This document shows positions 17,790-26,195 of a DNA stretch of 64,000 bases, piece after piece (the first letter of the stretch is position 1; every line of letters starts with the position of its first letter). Below the pieces are notes generated by a model, which was given only the letters and a program-made list of their open reading frames with translations, did not search any database and had not been told where the DNA came from. This DNA comes from Chthonomonas sp035294505. Lineage in GTDB: Bacteria; Armatimonadota; Chthonomonadetes; Chthonomonadales; Chthonomonadaceae. The stretch spans positions 11,252 to 75,251 of the forward strand of contig NZ_DATGKU010000154.1 of assembly GCF_035294505.1 (NCBI RefSeq). Reading direction: 5' to 3'. The position numbers and the translations under genes were made by a program.

Positions 17790-18560
17790 ATGAGACCAGA
17801 GGATGTTCAAAGAGATTGGTACCGTTTCAAAGAGTTTCAAGATGAAAACGCGCGCGCGCGTTTAATACAGCATTTCGCCTACTTGGTTAAAATCACAGCG
17901 GGGCGCGTGATATCGAACCTACCGCCCAGCCTGGATCGAGAAGACCTTGTGAGCGCGGGCGCTTTAGGCCTTATTAAGGCTGTAGACCAGTACGATCCCT
18001 CGCGGCAAGTGAAGTTCGAAACCTACGCTATTGCTCTTATTCGTGGTGCTATTCTCGAAATGCTGCGCGAGGACGACTGGGTGCCGCGTTCGGCTCGTGA
18101 GCGCATCAAGATGCTGGAACGAACTTACAACCTTTTGGAGGCACGGCTCGGGCGCCCGGCCACGGAAGAGGAGGTGGCAGCGGAGCTGCATATGGAGATG
18201 GATGAGTTTCACAAGCTGCTCATCGAGGCCGGTCGATCTTCGTTGCTTTCTTTGGAAGAGGTTCTCGTTGGCAGTGAAAATGGAGAGAACCTTCACCTCT
18301 CCGATGTCATCCAAGATGAGCGCCTTCTGCCCTCCGCCGAGGCGGAGCTACAGGAGCGCAAGCACATGCTTGGCAAGGCGATAGATCGTCTGCCGGAACG
18401 AGAGCGCTTGGTAATATCCCTCTACTACTATGAGGGATTGACGTTTAAGGAGATCGGGCGTATCCTTTCGATCTCTGAATCCAGGGTTTATCAGCTGCAT
18501 ACCCAGGCGGTCGTTCGATTGCAGGGGTATCTGCAGCGGGATAAGGAGCTTTTTCACTGA
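17790..18560 (+). CDS. fliA: Flagellar RNA polymerase sigma factor FliA/SigD
   Basis: The 256 residues follow the sigma-28 (FliA/SigD/WhiG) plan: region 2 (about 20-95) with D-L-V-S-A-G-A-L-G-L-I-K-A and the WVPRSAR junction typical of sigma-28, region 3 (about 105-170), and region 4 (about 195-250) with LPERERLVISLYYYEGLTFK and the helix-turn-helix S-I-S-E-S-R-V. It would transcribe late flagellar and chemotaxis genes. The ATG at 17790 has AAGGAG nine bases upstream, so the 22-codon N-terminal extension of the longer frame is rejected. Confidence 0.93.
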   Translation: MRPEDVQRDWYRFKEFQDENARARLIQHFAYLVKITAGRVISNLPPSLDREDLVSAGALGLIKAVDQYDPSRQVKFETYAIALIRGAILEMLREDDWVPRSARERIKMLERTYNLLEARLGRPATEEEVAAELHMEMDEFHKLLIEAGRSSLLSLEEVLVGSENGENLHLSDVIQDERLLPSAEAELQERKHMLGKAIDRLPERERLVISLYYYEGLTFKEIGRILSISESRVYQLHTQAVVRLQGYLQRDKELFH

Positions 18561-18604
18561 CTGCCACCGTTCTTGACGGCGGGTGTCGGTGAAGGAGGTA
18601 ACAC

Positions 18605-18871
18605 ATGGATCAAAGCGATTTACTTTCTATCCACCGCATCGAAAACACAGAAAGCATTCGCGAGGTGGGGCGGGAACCGCGCCAACACCCTCCTCCTGAA
18701 CAGCATCGGGAGAAACCGCCGAAGAAGCAGGAAGAGGACGCTGTAACCGAGGAGGACGTGGTGGAGCTGAGTGCCGATGCGCTTGCGGTAACAGCCGCTG
18801 CGACGGATGCAACCGTTCAAGAAGAGACCTCTGTTCTCTCCGAGACTCCTCATATAGACATCGTCACCTAG
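18605..18871 (+). CDS. Small acidic protein behind fliA
   Basis: Not recognised. The 88 residues are highly charged and probably disordered: a basic/Pro/Gln-rich stretch at about 22-42 followed by an acidic part and an Ala/Thr-rich tail. GAAGGAGG at ideal distance supports real translation. Its position between fliA and the SwrB-like gene hints at a flagellar role. Confidence 0.6.
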   Translation: MDQSDLLSIHRIENTESIREVGREPRQHPPPEQHREKPPKKQEEDAVTEEDVVELSADALAVTAAATDATVQEETSVLSETPHIDIVT

Positions 18872-18945
18872 TGGCCAGCTACAAAAGAGATGTTTTTCGA
18901 CGCCGTTTTGTGCCATATTATTCGTATTGAGAAAGGATGTGCCGT

Positions 18946-19467
18946 ATGGAGTGGCAGGCCATAGGCTTTGCTCTGCAAATCCTCATGCTCACTGTAGGAT
19001 GGGTTCTGTTTCAAAAGGCTCGCGCCGAGCTTTCCGTTCGTGCCATCGAGGCCCCTGTGCTTTCAGAGCTAAAGGGCCTACAACGGAATGTGAATCGGCT
19101 CATCGAGCAACTTGAGGAGGCATCGTTAGAGGCATCGGTTCGCCTGGAGCGAAGCTGCGAAGAGGCCCGTGAGCTATTAGCCGCTTTAGAGCGTCAGATA
19201 AAGCGGTATGAGGAGCTGGAGGAACCAACAGCTCCTCCGTCGCAGCGGAGCGGCAAACCCAAATCTAGAGAAGGATCGGTGAGCAACGAACTCAAGATCG
19301 CTCCAACCGAATCGGTACCAAAGCGTTCTAAAACCGTCTCGCCAAAAGAGGCCATCTATGCCTTAGCGGAAAAGGGCGTCCCACCGGCTGCCATTGCCCG
19401 TGAAGTGGGCGTCTCCGAAGGCGAGGTAGAGACGTTATTGGGGCTGAAACTTGCCCATCGCGGATAA
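18946..19467 (+). CDS. SwrB/YlxL-like membrane coiled-coil protein with terminal HTH
   Basis: The 173-residue product has one N-terminal membrane helix (4-22), a coiled coil (about 38-90), a polar linker and a C-terminal helix-turn-helix-like end (about 135-170) in which I see the pattern A-L-A-E-K-G-V-P-x-x-A-I-A-R-E-V-G-V-S-E-G-E-V-E. This plan matches SwrB/YlxL of Bacillus, encoded directly after sigD, which promotes flagellar basal-body assembly. AAAGGA precedes the chosen ATG; an in-frame ATG three codons earlier is less well placed. Assignment rests on architecture and position, not on detailed alignment. Confidence 0.65.
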   Translation: MEWQAIGFALQILMLTVGWVLFQKARAELSVRAIEAPVLSELKGLQRNVNRLIEQLEEASLEASVRLERSCEEARELLAALERQIKRYEELEEPTAPPSQRSGKPKSREGSVSNELKIAPTESVPKRSKTVSPKEAIYALAEKGVPPAAIAREVGVSEGEVETLLGLKLAHRG

Positions 19468-19524
19468 ACCACTCCGAACGGCCATCTCTTTCTGAAAATC
19501 CTTTATTAAGGAGACATTCTACCT

Positions 19525-20643
19525 TTGGCTTCCGTTTCCTTTCGGCAAGGCCTCGGCCTTGCTTGTTGTGGCCGGCGTCTTTCTCTTCGGCAGGTGGCCG
19601 GAACTCTATGCATCCTTTTGCTACCCCTGTTGGCCGGCTGCCAAGGCGATAGCATTATCGCTCAGGTGGGCAACCAGAGCATCAACGTGGGGCGCTATTA
19701 CGATACCCTTGAAAACCTCACCCAGGCCGATTTCAGCAACGCGCCCGACCTGCAGGCCGGGCCTTTGGCGCTGTTGTATCTCATTCGCGAAACAGCTATT
19801 CAACAGCTTGCCCAACAAAAGGGCTTTGTTCCGGCGGACGATTTTATAGACCGAATTTTGGAGTATCAACGCGAAAAAGACCCCAATCTCGACGACAACA
19901 TTCGCCGTGGCCTGATCCCAGAAAATCAGCTAAAAAAGCAACTTACGCTTTTTTACGAGATTCTCGCTATCGGCGCCGACACCGACCATGTGGATGAGGC
20001 CAAACTGAAGCAGATGTATGACCGAGAAAAGAGTCAACTCGATCTGCCAGAACGCTTTGTTGCCAGAATGCTGTTGGTAAAAAATGAGCAGGACGGCATT
20101 GAAACGCTGAATCGGTTGAAAGCCACCGGGAATTTCGCCGCGGAAGCTCAACGAGAGCACGACGCTGCGCCCTTCGACGGAGAAGAGGTGACTTTAAGCG
20201 CCCAACAAGTGCAACAGCAACAGCCTCAACTTTACAATGCTCTTGAAAAGCTCTCTCCCGGCCAGTTCGCCGATGCGCCGATCCCTCTCAAACAGCCTGG
20301 GTCTCCAACGCCCCTTTATGTGCTGGTGCAGCTTACGCATAAAATGCCCGCCAAGCCCATGAGTTACGAGCAGGTGCGCCCGTTGCTGGTGGAGCAGTAC
20401 CTTCAACAGGCCTTCCCACAATACCAGCTGCATTTTTACCAGGTTCTGACGGACTATCTGAAGGGGCTTCTGGCTCAAAATAAGATCATCATCTACAACC
20501 AGCGTTATGCCGGCATCGTTCTGGTACGGCTGAATCAAATTCTGAGTCAGCCTCCATCTATGCCAAATGCGCCCGTGCCTTCACAGTCGGTTCCTACACC
20601 TCAGGCACCGAGAAGTAGTGCTCCACCCCAGAACGGTCCTTAG
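19525..20643 (+). CDS. PrsA/SurA-like foldase lipoprotein
   Basis: The 372-residue protein starts with a lipoprotein signal (hydrophobic run, then L-L-A-G-C with the lipidated Cys at 39) and continues with a SurA-N-like helical part (Gly-Asn-x-x-Ile-x-x-x-x-Tyr motif) and a region reminiscent of a PpiC-type prolyl isomerase (about 170-285), though its sequence is divergent and the usual GGDLG is not evident. The C terminus is rich in Pro/Gln/Ser. It likely helps exported proteins fold at the membrane surface. The start is a TTG with AAGGAG 11 bases upstream; mazG follows after 11 bases. Confidence 0.75.
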   Translation: MASVSFRQGLGLACCGRRLSLRQVAGTLCILLLPLLAGCQGDSIIAQVGNQSINVGRYYDTLENLTQADFSNAPDLQAGPLALLYLIRETAIQQLAQQKGFVPADDFIDRILEYQREKDPNLDDNIRRGLIPENQLKKQLTLFYEILAIGADTDHVDEAKLKQMYDREKSQLDLPERFVARMLLVKNEQDGIETLNRLKATGNFAAEAQREHDAAPFDGEEVTLSAQQVQQQQPQLYNALEKLSPGQFADAPIPLKQPGSPTPLYVLVQLTHKMPAKPMSYEQVRPLLVEQYLQQAFPQYQLHFYQVLTDYLKGLLAQNKIIIYNQRYAGIVLVRLNQILSQPPSMPNAPVPSQSVPTPQAPRSSAPPQNGP

Positions 20644-20654
20644 GAAAGCTGAGC

Positions 20655-22169
20655 ATGGTAACGCTGATCGGTTTAGGGCCGGGCGATCCCGATCTCATCT
20701 CGCGCGGGGCCGAACGTGCCCTGCGCGAGTCTGCAGCACAAGGCACCCTCTATCTACGTACCGGACGTCATCCGTGCGTGGCCACTCTAAAGGAGTGGGG
20801 GCTTGCATTTGAGACCTTCGACTACGTTTACGATTCGGCTACAAGCTTTGAAGAGGTCTACCAGGTCATTGTCAACAGGCTATTAGAGCGCGCTCGTGCT
20901 GGGCGTTCGGTGGCCTATGCCGTTCCGGGGCATCCGTTGCTTGGCGAGGAGAGCGTGCGCCTGCTGCTTGAACGACTCGAGGCCGAAGACATCGCCTATC
21001 GCATTGTCTCATCCTGCAGCTTCATTGAGGCCGTGTTAGCGGCAGCGCATCTCCCTTTGGCGGAGGGATGCGACGTTCGCGATGCCCTATCCTTGCAACT
21101 TGATGACGCGGTGAGCCGTGAGGGCCATCCCCTAGGGGGACGCATAGACACTTCGCGCGGGTTGCTGCTTTTTCAGGTCTTCGATAAGACATCTGCCTCT
21201 CACGCCAAATTGGCGCTTATGCGCTACTATCCCGACGAGTGGCAGGTATTGCTTGTGCGCAATGCCGGAGTAACCGCCATGGAGAGCGTTCAGGCCATAC
21301 CGCTTTATCAACTCGACCGCCTCCCCCTCGATCACCTAACGGCCGTCTATGTGCCGCCGCTTCCTCCGCAGTTACGCCCTAAGGAATTCTATGCGCTGGT
21401 AGGAGTGATGGCGCGATTGCGGGCGCCTGACGGATGCCCTTGGGACCGCGAGCAGACGCATGCTACCTTGAAGCGGTATTTCATTGAAGAGACCTATGAG
21501 GTTCTTGACGCGATAGATGCCAACGATCCGAATGCCCTCTGTGAAGAGCTGGGCGACGCCCTGCTGCAGGCGGTTTTTCATGCCCAACTCGCCCGTGAAG
21601 AGGGGCTATTCACTATTGATGACGTTACGGCGCATATTGTAGAGAAGCTGGTTCGTCGCCACCCACACGTTTTTGGAACGACGGAGGTTGCCGATAGCGC
21701 AGAGGTGCTGCGGAATTGGGAGCGCATTAAGCGGGCGGAAAAAAGGGAGAACGTCCCGCAGCCCGACTCTATTCTCGATGGAATTCCCAAAGGGTTGCCT
21801 GCCTTGATGTACGCCATGGAGCTGAGCAAGCGAGTGGTAAAGGTGGGGTTTGAATGGCCGAGCCTTGAGGCAGTGCTCGCCAAAGTAGAGGAAGAGTGGG
21901 AAGAGCTAAAGCGCGAGCTGGCCGTTGACTCACCCGATCGGGCACGGGTAGCTGCTGAGTTAGGCGATCTGCTATTTACCTTGGTGCAGGTGGCGCGTAA
22001 ACAGAACCTCGATGCCGAAGAGGCACTACGAACTATGTTGCGACGGTTTGAGACGCGTTTTCGTTATATGGAGCGACGTGCTGCAGAGAAGGGCTGCTCT
22101 CTGAAAGAGATGAAACTCGACGAACTCGATGCTTTATGGGAAGAGGCAAAACGCCAGGAACCTCTCTAA
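20655..22169 (+). CDS. mazG: MazG nucleotide pyrophosphohydrolase with methylase-like domain
   Basis: This is the two-domain YabN type. Residues about 1-220 form a tetrapyrrole-methylase-like domain (L-I-G-L-G-P-G-D-P start, G-H-P-L motif near 96). Residues about 245-500 hold two MazG modules with the metal-binding E-E-x-x-E and E-x-x-D patterns (E-E-T-Y-E-V-L-D; E-L-G-D-x-L). MazG removes noncanonical NTPs, releasing pyrophosphate. The TAA stop overlaps the TAG stop of the convergent kpsF-type gene by two bases. Confidence 0.93.
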   Translation: MVTLIGLGPGDPDLISRGAERALRESAAQGTLYLRTGRHPCVATLKEWGLAFETFDYVYDSATSFEEVYQVIVNRLLERARAGRSVAYAVPGHPLLGEESVRLLLERLEAEDIAYRIVSSCSFIEAVLAAAHLPLAEGCDVRDALSLQLDDAVSREGHPLGGRIDTSRGLLLFQVFDKTSASHAKLALMRYYPDEWQVLLVRNAGVTAMESVQAIPLYQLDRLPLDHLTAVYVPPLPPQLRPKEFYALVGVMARLRAPDGCPWDREQTHATLKRYFIEETYEVLDAIDANDPNALCEELGDALLQAVFHAQLAREEGLFTIDDVTAHIVEKLVRRHPHVFGTTEVADSAEVLRNWERIKRAEKRENVPQPDSILDGIPKGLPALMYAMELSKRVVKVGFEWPSLEAVLAKVEEEWEELKRELAVDSPDRARVAAELGDLLFTLVQVARKQNLDAEEALRTMLRRFETRFRYMERRAAEKGCSLKEMKLDELDALWEEAKRQEPL

Positions 22170-23182
22170 AGCCCTGCTTTGACGAGATCGTTTACCCGTA
22201 AAAGCCCTAGGCAGATGCCTTCCGCAGTAAGAACAGGGGCTACCGAGATGGGGCGCGGACGCTGGGTCATCTTTTGGAGGGCCTCATAGGCGAGTTGATC
22301 GGGCGCAAGGGTTAAAATGGGGTTTGGGTTCATCATATCCGCTGCCGTTAGGTTGAAGCTCTCTTGTTGATGTTTTAGAAAGGCTTGACGGAAGTCCGAT
22401 TCGGCGATCAACCCGAGCAGATGGTTCGTATCGTCCAGCACGCACACGGCTCCCATATGCCCGGCGGTAAGTTCGCAGACAACCTCTTGGAACGAGGCGC
22501 TTGGTGCCACATGGGGCAAAGCGCTGCCATCGGGGGGCAGCAAATCTTGAACCCTTAGGGTTAAGCGACGCCCGAGGCGGCCGCCTGGGTGATTACGAGC
22601 GTACTCCTCTGGGCTGAGATGGCGACGGCGTTGAAGCGCCATGGCCAGAGCATCGCTAAGGGCCAGTGCAGCGACGACACTTGTGGTGGGTGCGAGGTTC
22701 AGCGGACATATCTCGCGCTCCACCGAGGCATCGAGAACGGCATGTGCGTGGCGTGCCAGCGTGGAATGAAGGTTACCCGTGATGGCGATAAGAGGTATAT
22801 CACGTGCTCGCAGCAACGGAAGGAGGGTAAGCAACTCTTCACTTTCCCCGCTGTTGCTGAATGCGATCACCACATCTTCGTTGGTTACAAGCCCTAAATC
22901 GCCGTGGAGAGCCTCGGTGGGATGGAGAAACACGGCGGGCTGGCCGATGGAGGTGAGTGTGGCGGCAAGTTTGCGGGCGATAATGCCGGATTTACCGACA
23001 CCGATGGTGATCACCTTCCCGCTGCAGGTCTCTAGTAGGGAAAGCGCCTGAGCAAAGGCCTCTCCGATGCGGTCGGCAAGGCAGCGCACCGCTTCCGACT
23101 CCACATACAGCGCCTCCCTCGCAAACTGAAGAGCCTCGTTCTCTTCCTGTGAAAACCTTTTTTCTCGTTGCATACTCTTCAT
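22166..23182 (-). CDS. kdsD: Arabinose-5-phosphate isomerase (KpsF/KdsD/GutQ family)
   Basis: The enzyme interconverts ribulose 5-phosphate and arabinose 5-phosphate, the first step toward Kdo. The 338 residues show a SIS domain with G-V-G-K-S-G (61-66), H-P-T-E-A-L-H-G-D-L-G (87-97) and S-N-S-G-E-S-E, followed by two CBS domains (about 210-335). The longer frame begins 56 codons upstream with implausible sequence; I chose the ATG at 23182 after GAGGT (23173 is an alternative). No other Kdo genes are in view, although an SpsF-like cytidylyltransferase lies 18 kb away. Confidence 0.9.
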   Translation of the reverse strand: MKSMQREKRFSQEENEALQFAREALYVESEAVRCLADRIGEAFAQALSLLETCSGKVITIGVGKSGIIARKLAATLTSIGQPAVFLHPTEALHGDLGLVTNEDVVIAFSNSGESEELLTLLPLLRARDIPLIAITGNLHSTLARHAHAVLDASVEREICPLNLAPTTSVVAALALSDALAMALQRRRHLSPEEYARNHPGGRLGRRLTLRVQDLLPPDGSALPHVAPSASFQEVVCELTAGHMGAVCVLDDTNHLLGLIAESDFRQAFLKHQQESFNLTAADMMNPNPILTLAPDQLAYEALQKMTQRPRPISVAPVLTAEGICLGLLRVNDLVKAGL

Positions 23183-23217
23183 TGTACCTCGATGCACCCA
23201 CCCACGCAGAGCCACAC

Positions 23218-23246
23218 TTGACGGAATTTGTTGCGCGGTGTATAAT
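23218..23246 (+). promoter_or_regulatory. Sigma-70 promoter of the HD-domain membrane protein gene
   Basis: TTGACG (23218-23223) and TATAAT (23241-23246) are 17 bases apart, close to full consensus. Transcription would start near 23253, about 146 bases before the coding start, a long leader with possible secondary structure. Confidence 0.8.
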
Positions 23247-23252
23247 GCCCTT

Positions 23253-23398
23253 ATGTACGATAGGTGCGATTCGATGTTGCAGGCTGGGCCTAGGTGCCGT
23301 TTGCTGCATCGAGCGACGAGGGCTACCGAAAATAGACGTAGAAAGTGCACGTCTTAGCCTTCTAAGAGGGGCGTCTGAATGTATAGGCCCGATTGCCT
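23253..23398 (+). other. Possibly structured 5' leader
   Basis: Between promoter and start codon I see CGATG-TT-GCAG pairing with CTGCATCG and, further on, GACGT pairing with ACGTC around a nine-base loop. No known riboswitch consensus was recognised. There is no open frame with a ribosome binding site. Confidence 0.3.
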
Positions 23399-25858
23399 AT
23401 GATAAAACCTTTTAAAAAACTGCTGCATTCACGGCCGTTTCTCGCGTTTCGTGAGCGCCAAGAGAATCAGGAACGACACCTGACCCGTATCTTCTCGCCC
23501 CTCCTGATCGTTGGCACCATCCTCCTTTTGACGCTCCTGCTGGCCTACCAGCCGGGGGCAGGGCATATCTACCTGCGTGTCGGCGAGGTAAGCCCGCGAG
23601 AAATACGCGCCGGTCGCAGTGTGTTTTATGTGGATACCACCAAAACTCGTCGTCTCCAAGAGGCGGCAGCGGAAGCCGTTCGCCCCGTTTTCGACCCCGA
23701 TGACAAGGCCAATGTGCAAGCGCTGCGCACGGTTGCGCAACTCTTTGAACGGATGCAGGCAGAACGTACGGCTCTTCAAGCCCATAACCCTATTCGTGCC
23801 ATAGACCTTCATAATGCGGTGGTCTCTTCTCAATTCACTTCCTTGCTGCCTTCCGATGCCTTGCGGCGGATGCTTACACTGCCAGAGCCTGTGTTTCAGC
23901 GACTGCAACAGGTAACGAGCCATCTTGTAAGCGCCGCGATGGAGCGAGAGATACGCGACCAAGGTCCCGACTTAAAAGATGCCATTGTGCAGACCGGTGA
24001 GGCGCTCGACAACGCGCTGCCAGACGCCCAAGATCGCGTGATAGCCCGCATGGTCATCGAGCATGCTCTTCGTCCCAATCTGCATTTCGATGCGCGCAAA
24101 ACAGAGCGTGCGCGTGAAGCCGCCATGCACTCCGTGCGCCCCTATATTGACCGTGTCTTCATGGGCGATCGCATTTTGGCGCCGGGCGAGATCGTTACCC
24201 AACAGGCGTTGGATAAGCTCACGGCGCTTGGTTTGGTGAATCCGCGAGAGGAGTTGGCCACGAACGTGGCCATTGCCGTTCTGACCGTCCTCATGGTTCT
24301 GGCCATTAACTACTATATCGCTGTGAATCTGCCCCAGGTCTACAGGAATCGCAGGCGCATGGCGCTGCTATGGACGATTGTTGTACTGGCCGTGTTCGGT
24401 CTAAAAGCGGGAGCCGTGCTGTTCGGTATGACCGTGTCGAACGGTCAGCCCGGCTATCTCAGTATCGCCAGTGTAACGGCAATGGGCATGCTGGTCTGTG
24501 CCCTTATTGATATGAACTTAGCCGTTCTATTGGTGGCCGTTATGGCAGCGTTGACGGGTATTTTGATGAATCATGAGGTACGCTTCACGGTGATGACGTT
24601 GGTAAGCGGCCTTGTTGGAATTATGGGCGTTCAGGTGACGAAACGCAAAAACCGGCTTCTCATGCTGCTGCTCACACTGGCCATTGTGAATGTGGCCATG
24701 GTGTGGCTGTTGGGAATGCTCTTCGACGACGAGCCGGCGGATATGCTGCGGGGCACGTTGTGGGCGGTTATTTTAACCGCACCGGTGGCCACCTTCCTCT
24801 ATTGGATAGGCACATTGGCCCTTGAAAAACCTTTTGGCCTGTTAACCCCTTCCCTGCTCATGGAGCTTTCCTCTACCGATCATCCTCTATTACAGAAACT
24901 TTGTACGTTGGCCCCAGGCACCTATGCCCACAGCATGATGGTGGGTACGTTGGCAGAGGCGGCAGCGAGAGCCATTGGGGCTGACGCTCTGCTGTGTCGA
25001 ATCGGGGGGTACTATCACGATATCGGAAAGATGGATCACCCCGAGTTTTTCGTGGAGAACCAACGGCGTGAGAACGTTCATAGCCGTTTAAGTCCCTCTT
25101 TATCGGCAATTATCATTATTGCTCATGTGCGTGATGGGGTGAAGATCGCTAAAGCGGCAAGGCTTCCGCAGGAGATATGCGACATTATCGAACAGCATCA
25201 CGGTACAACGCTCATCAGCTACTTTTATCACCGTGCTCTCATGGACAATGGGGGAGGAGATGAGATGCCTCCCGGTTTTGAAAACCGATTCCGTTACCCA
25301 GGCCCTAAACCACAGACACGAGAGGCCGCCATTGTTATGATGGCGGATTCGGTGGAAGCCGCAGCGCGTAGTCTGGAAAACCCCGATCCGGAACAGCTGA
25401 ATCGGCTTGTGGAGGAGATACTTCATCATAAAGCCGAAGACGGGCAGTTCGACGAATGCCCCCTAACATTTCGGGATATGCGCCTCATTTCCGATGCTTT
25501 TTTGAGAATCCTTCAGGCCATTTGTCATCGTCGCGTACCCTATCCCAATCAAGGCTCTGCCCCTGCAAAGCCAGACGCACTCGTGACCTTTGATGCAAAC
25601 CTTCCCATTGAACGGGAGATCGAGAGAAAGGATGTTAGCTCTTCGTTGCTGCTTGAACCCTACCTCGATGCCGAAGCATCGGTGCTCTCCTCGATCGTCC
25701 CTGAAGCAGCGGAGGCCGAACTAGAAACCTATGCCCATCATGATTTGTCGCAACTATCCCAAGAGAGTTCCGACGCTCCCCCTTCGACGCGCCGTGCGTC
25801 AACTCCTTCAAAGCGAAGGAAAGAGCCGCGCCGAAGTGAGCATTCTGCTGACAAATGA
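23399..25858 (+). CDS. pgpH: 7TM-HD membrane phosphohydrolase (PgpH type)
   Basis: The 819-residue protein has one N-terminal membrane helix (about 30-52), a long extracytoplasmic 7TMR-HDED-like domain (about 55-290), a bundle of seven membrane helices (about 290-490) and a cytoplasmic HD domain with H-D-I-G-K beginning at residue 540 plus a second His pair (E-Q-H-H-G-T). Known PgpH proteins hydrolyse c-di-AMP. Its C-terminal codons overlap the start of ybeY by 128 bases in another frame, a neighbour relation also common elsewhere (pgpH-ybeY-dgkA). The ATG at 23399 is preferred over a TTG two codons upstream; no clear ribosome binding site is visible. Confidence 0.9.
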   Translation: MIKPFKKLLHSRPFLAFRERQENQERHLTRIFSPLLIVGTILLLTLLLAYQPGAGHIYLRVGEVSPREIRAGRSVFYVDTTKTRRLQEAAAEAVRPVFDPDDKANVQALRTVAQLFERMQAERTALQAHNPIRAIDLHNAVVSSQFTSLLPSDALRRMLTLPEPVFQRLQQVTSHLVSAAMEREIRDQGPDLKDAIVQTGEALDNALPDAQDRVIARMVIEHALRPNLHFDARKTERAREAAMHSVRPYIDRVFMGDRILAPGEIVTQQALDKLTALGLVNPREELATNVAIAVLTVLMVLAINYYIAVNLPQVYRNRRRMALLWTIVVLAVFGLKAGAVLFGMTVSNGQPGYLSIASVTAMGMLVCALIDMNLAVLLVAVMAALTGILMNHEVRFTVMTLVSGLVGIMGVQVTKRKNRLLMLLLTLAIVNVAMVWLLGMLFDDEPADMLRGTLWAVILTAPVATFLYWIGTLALEKPFGLLTPSLLMELSSTDHPLLQKLCTLAPGTYAHSMMVGTLAEAAARAIGADALLCRIGGYYHDIGKMDHPEFFVENQRRENVHSRLSPSLSAIIIIAHVRDGVKIAKAARLPQEICDIIEQHHGTTLISYFYHRALMDNGGGDEMPPGFENRFRYPGPKPQTREAAIVMMADSVEAAARSLENPDPEQLNRLVEEILHHKAEDGQFDECPLTFRDMRLISDAFLRILQAICHRRVPYPNQGSAPAKPDALVTFDANLPIEREIERKDVSSSLLLEPYLDAEASVLSSIVPEAAEAELETYAHHDLSQLSQESSDAPPSTRRASTPSKRRKEPRRSEHSADK

Positions 25859-26195
25859 TGCAGAAGTGCATCAACTTAACCTCTTGTATCGAGGAAAAGA
25901 CTCTCCTACCGATGTGCTCTCTTTTGGCCAGCACACCGAGCCTGATCCGACGTCCATAACATCTGCCGATAATCTTCCTCAGCTGCTAGGCGACGTCGTT
26001 ATCTCTGTGGATACGGCTTTTCGTCAGGCGCAACAGCATCGTATGGCTCTTGCCGATGAACTAGCTCTCTTAGCCGTACACGGCACGCTTCATCTTCTCG
26101 GCTATGAGGACGAAACGGAACAAGGTGCGGCGATCATGCGCCTGAAAGAGCGCGAGATACTGGGGGTTTCCTTAGACCCCGTGGAGAAGTTATGA
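25731..26195 (+). CDS. ybeY: rRNA maturation factor/endoribonuclease YbeY
   Basis: YbeY is a zinc-dependent RNase for 16S rRNA 3' processing and ribosome quality control. The 154 residues contain E-V-S-I-L-L-T-N-D, L-N-x-x-Y-R-G-K-D-x-P-T-D-V-L-S-F and the metal motif H117-G-T-L-H121-L-L-G-Y-E-D127. The third zinc ligand, normally His, is Asp here. The family N terminus (M-I-C-R-N) begins inside the upstream pgpH gene, so the 128-base overlap appears real; ATG 25740 is an alternative start. Confidence 0.93.
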   Translation: MPIMICRNYPKRVPTLPLRRAVRQLLQSEGKSRAEVSILLTNDAEVHQLNLLYRGKDSPTDVLSFGQHTEPDPTSITSADNLPQLLGDVVISVDTAFRQAQQHRMALADELALLAVHGTLHLLGYEDETEQGAAIMRLKEREILGVSLDPVEKL

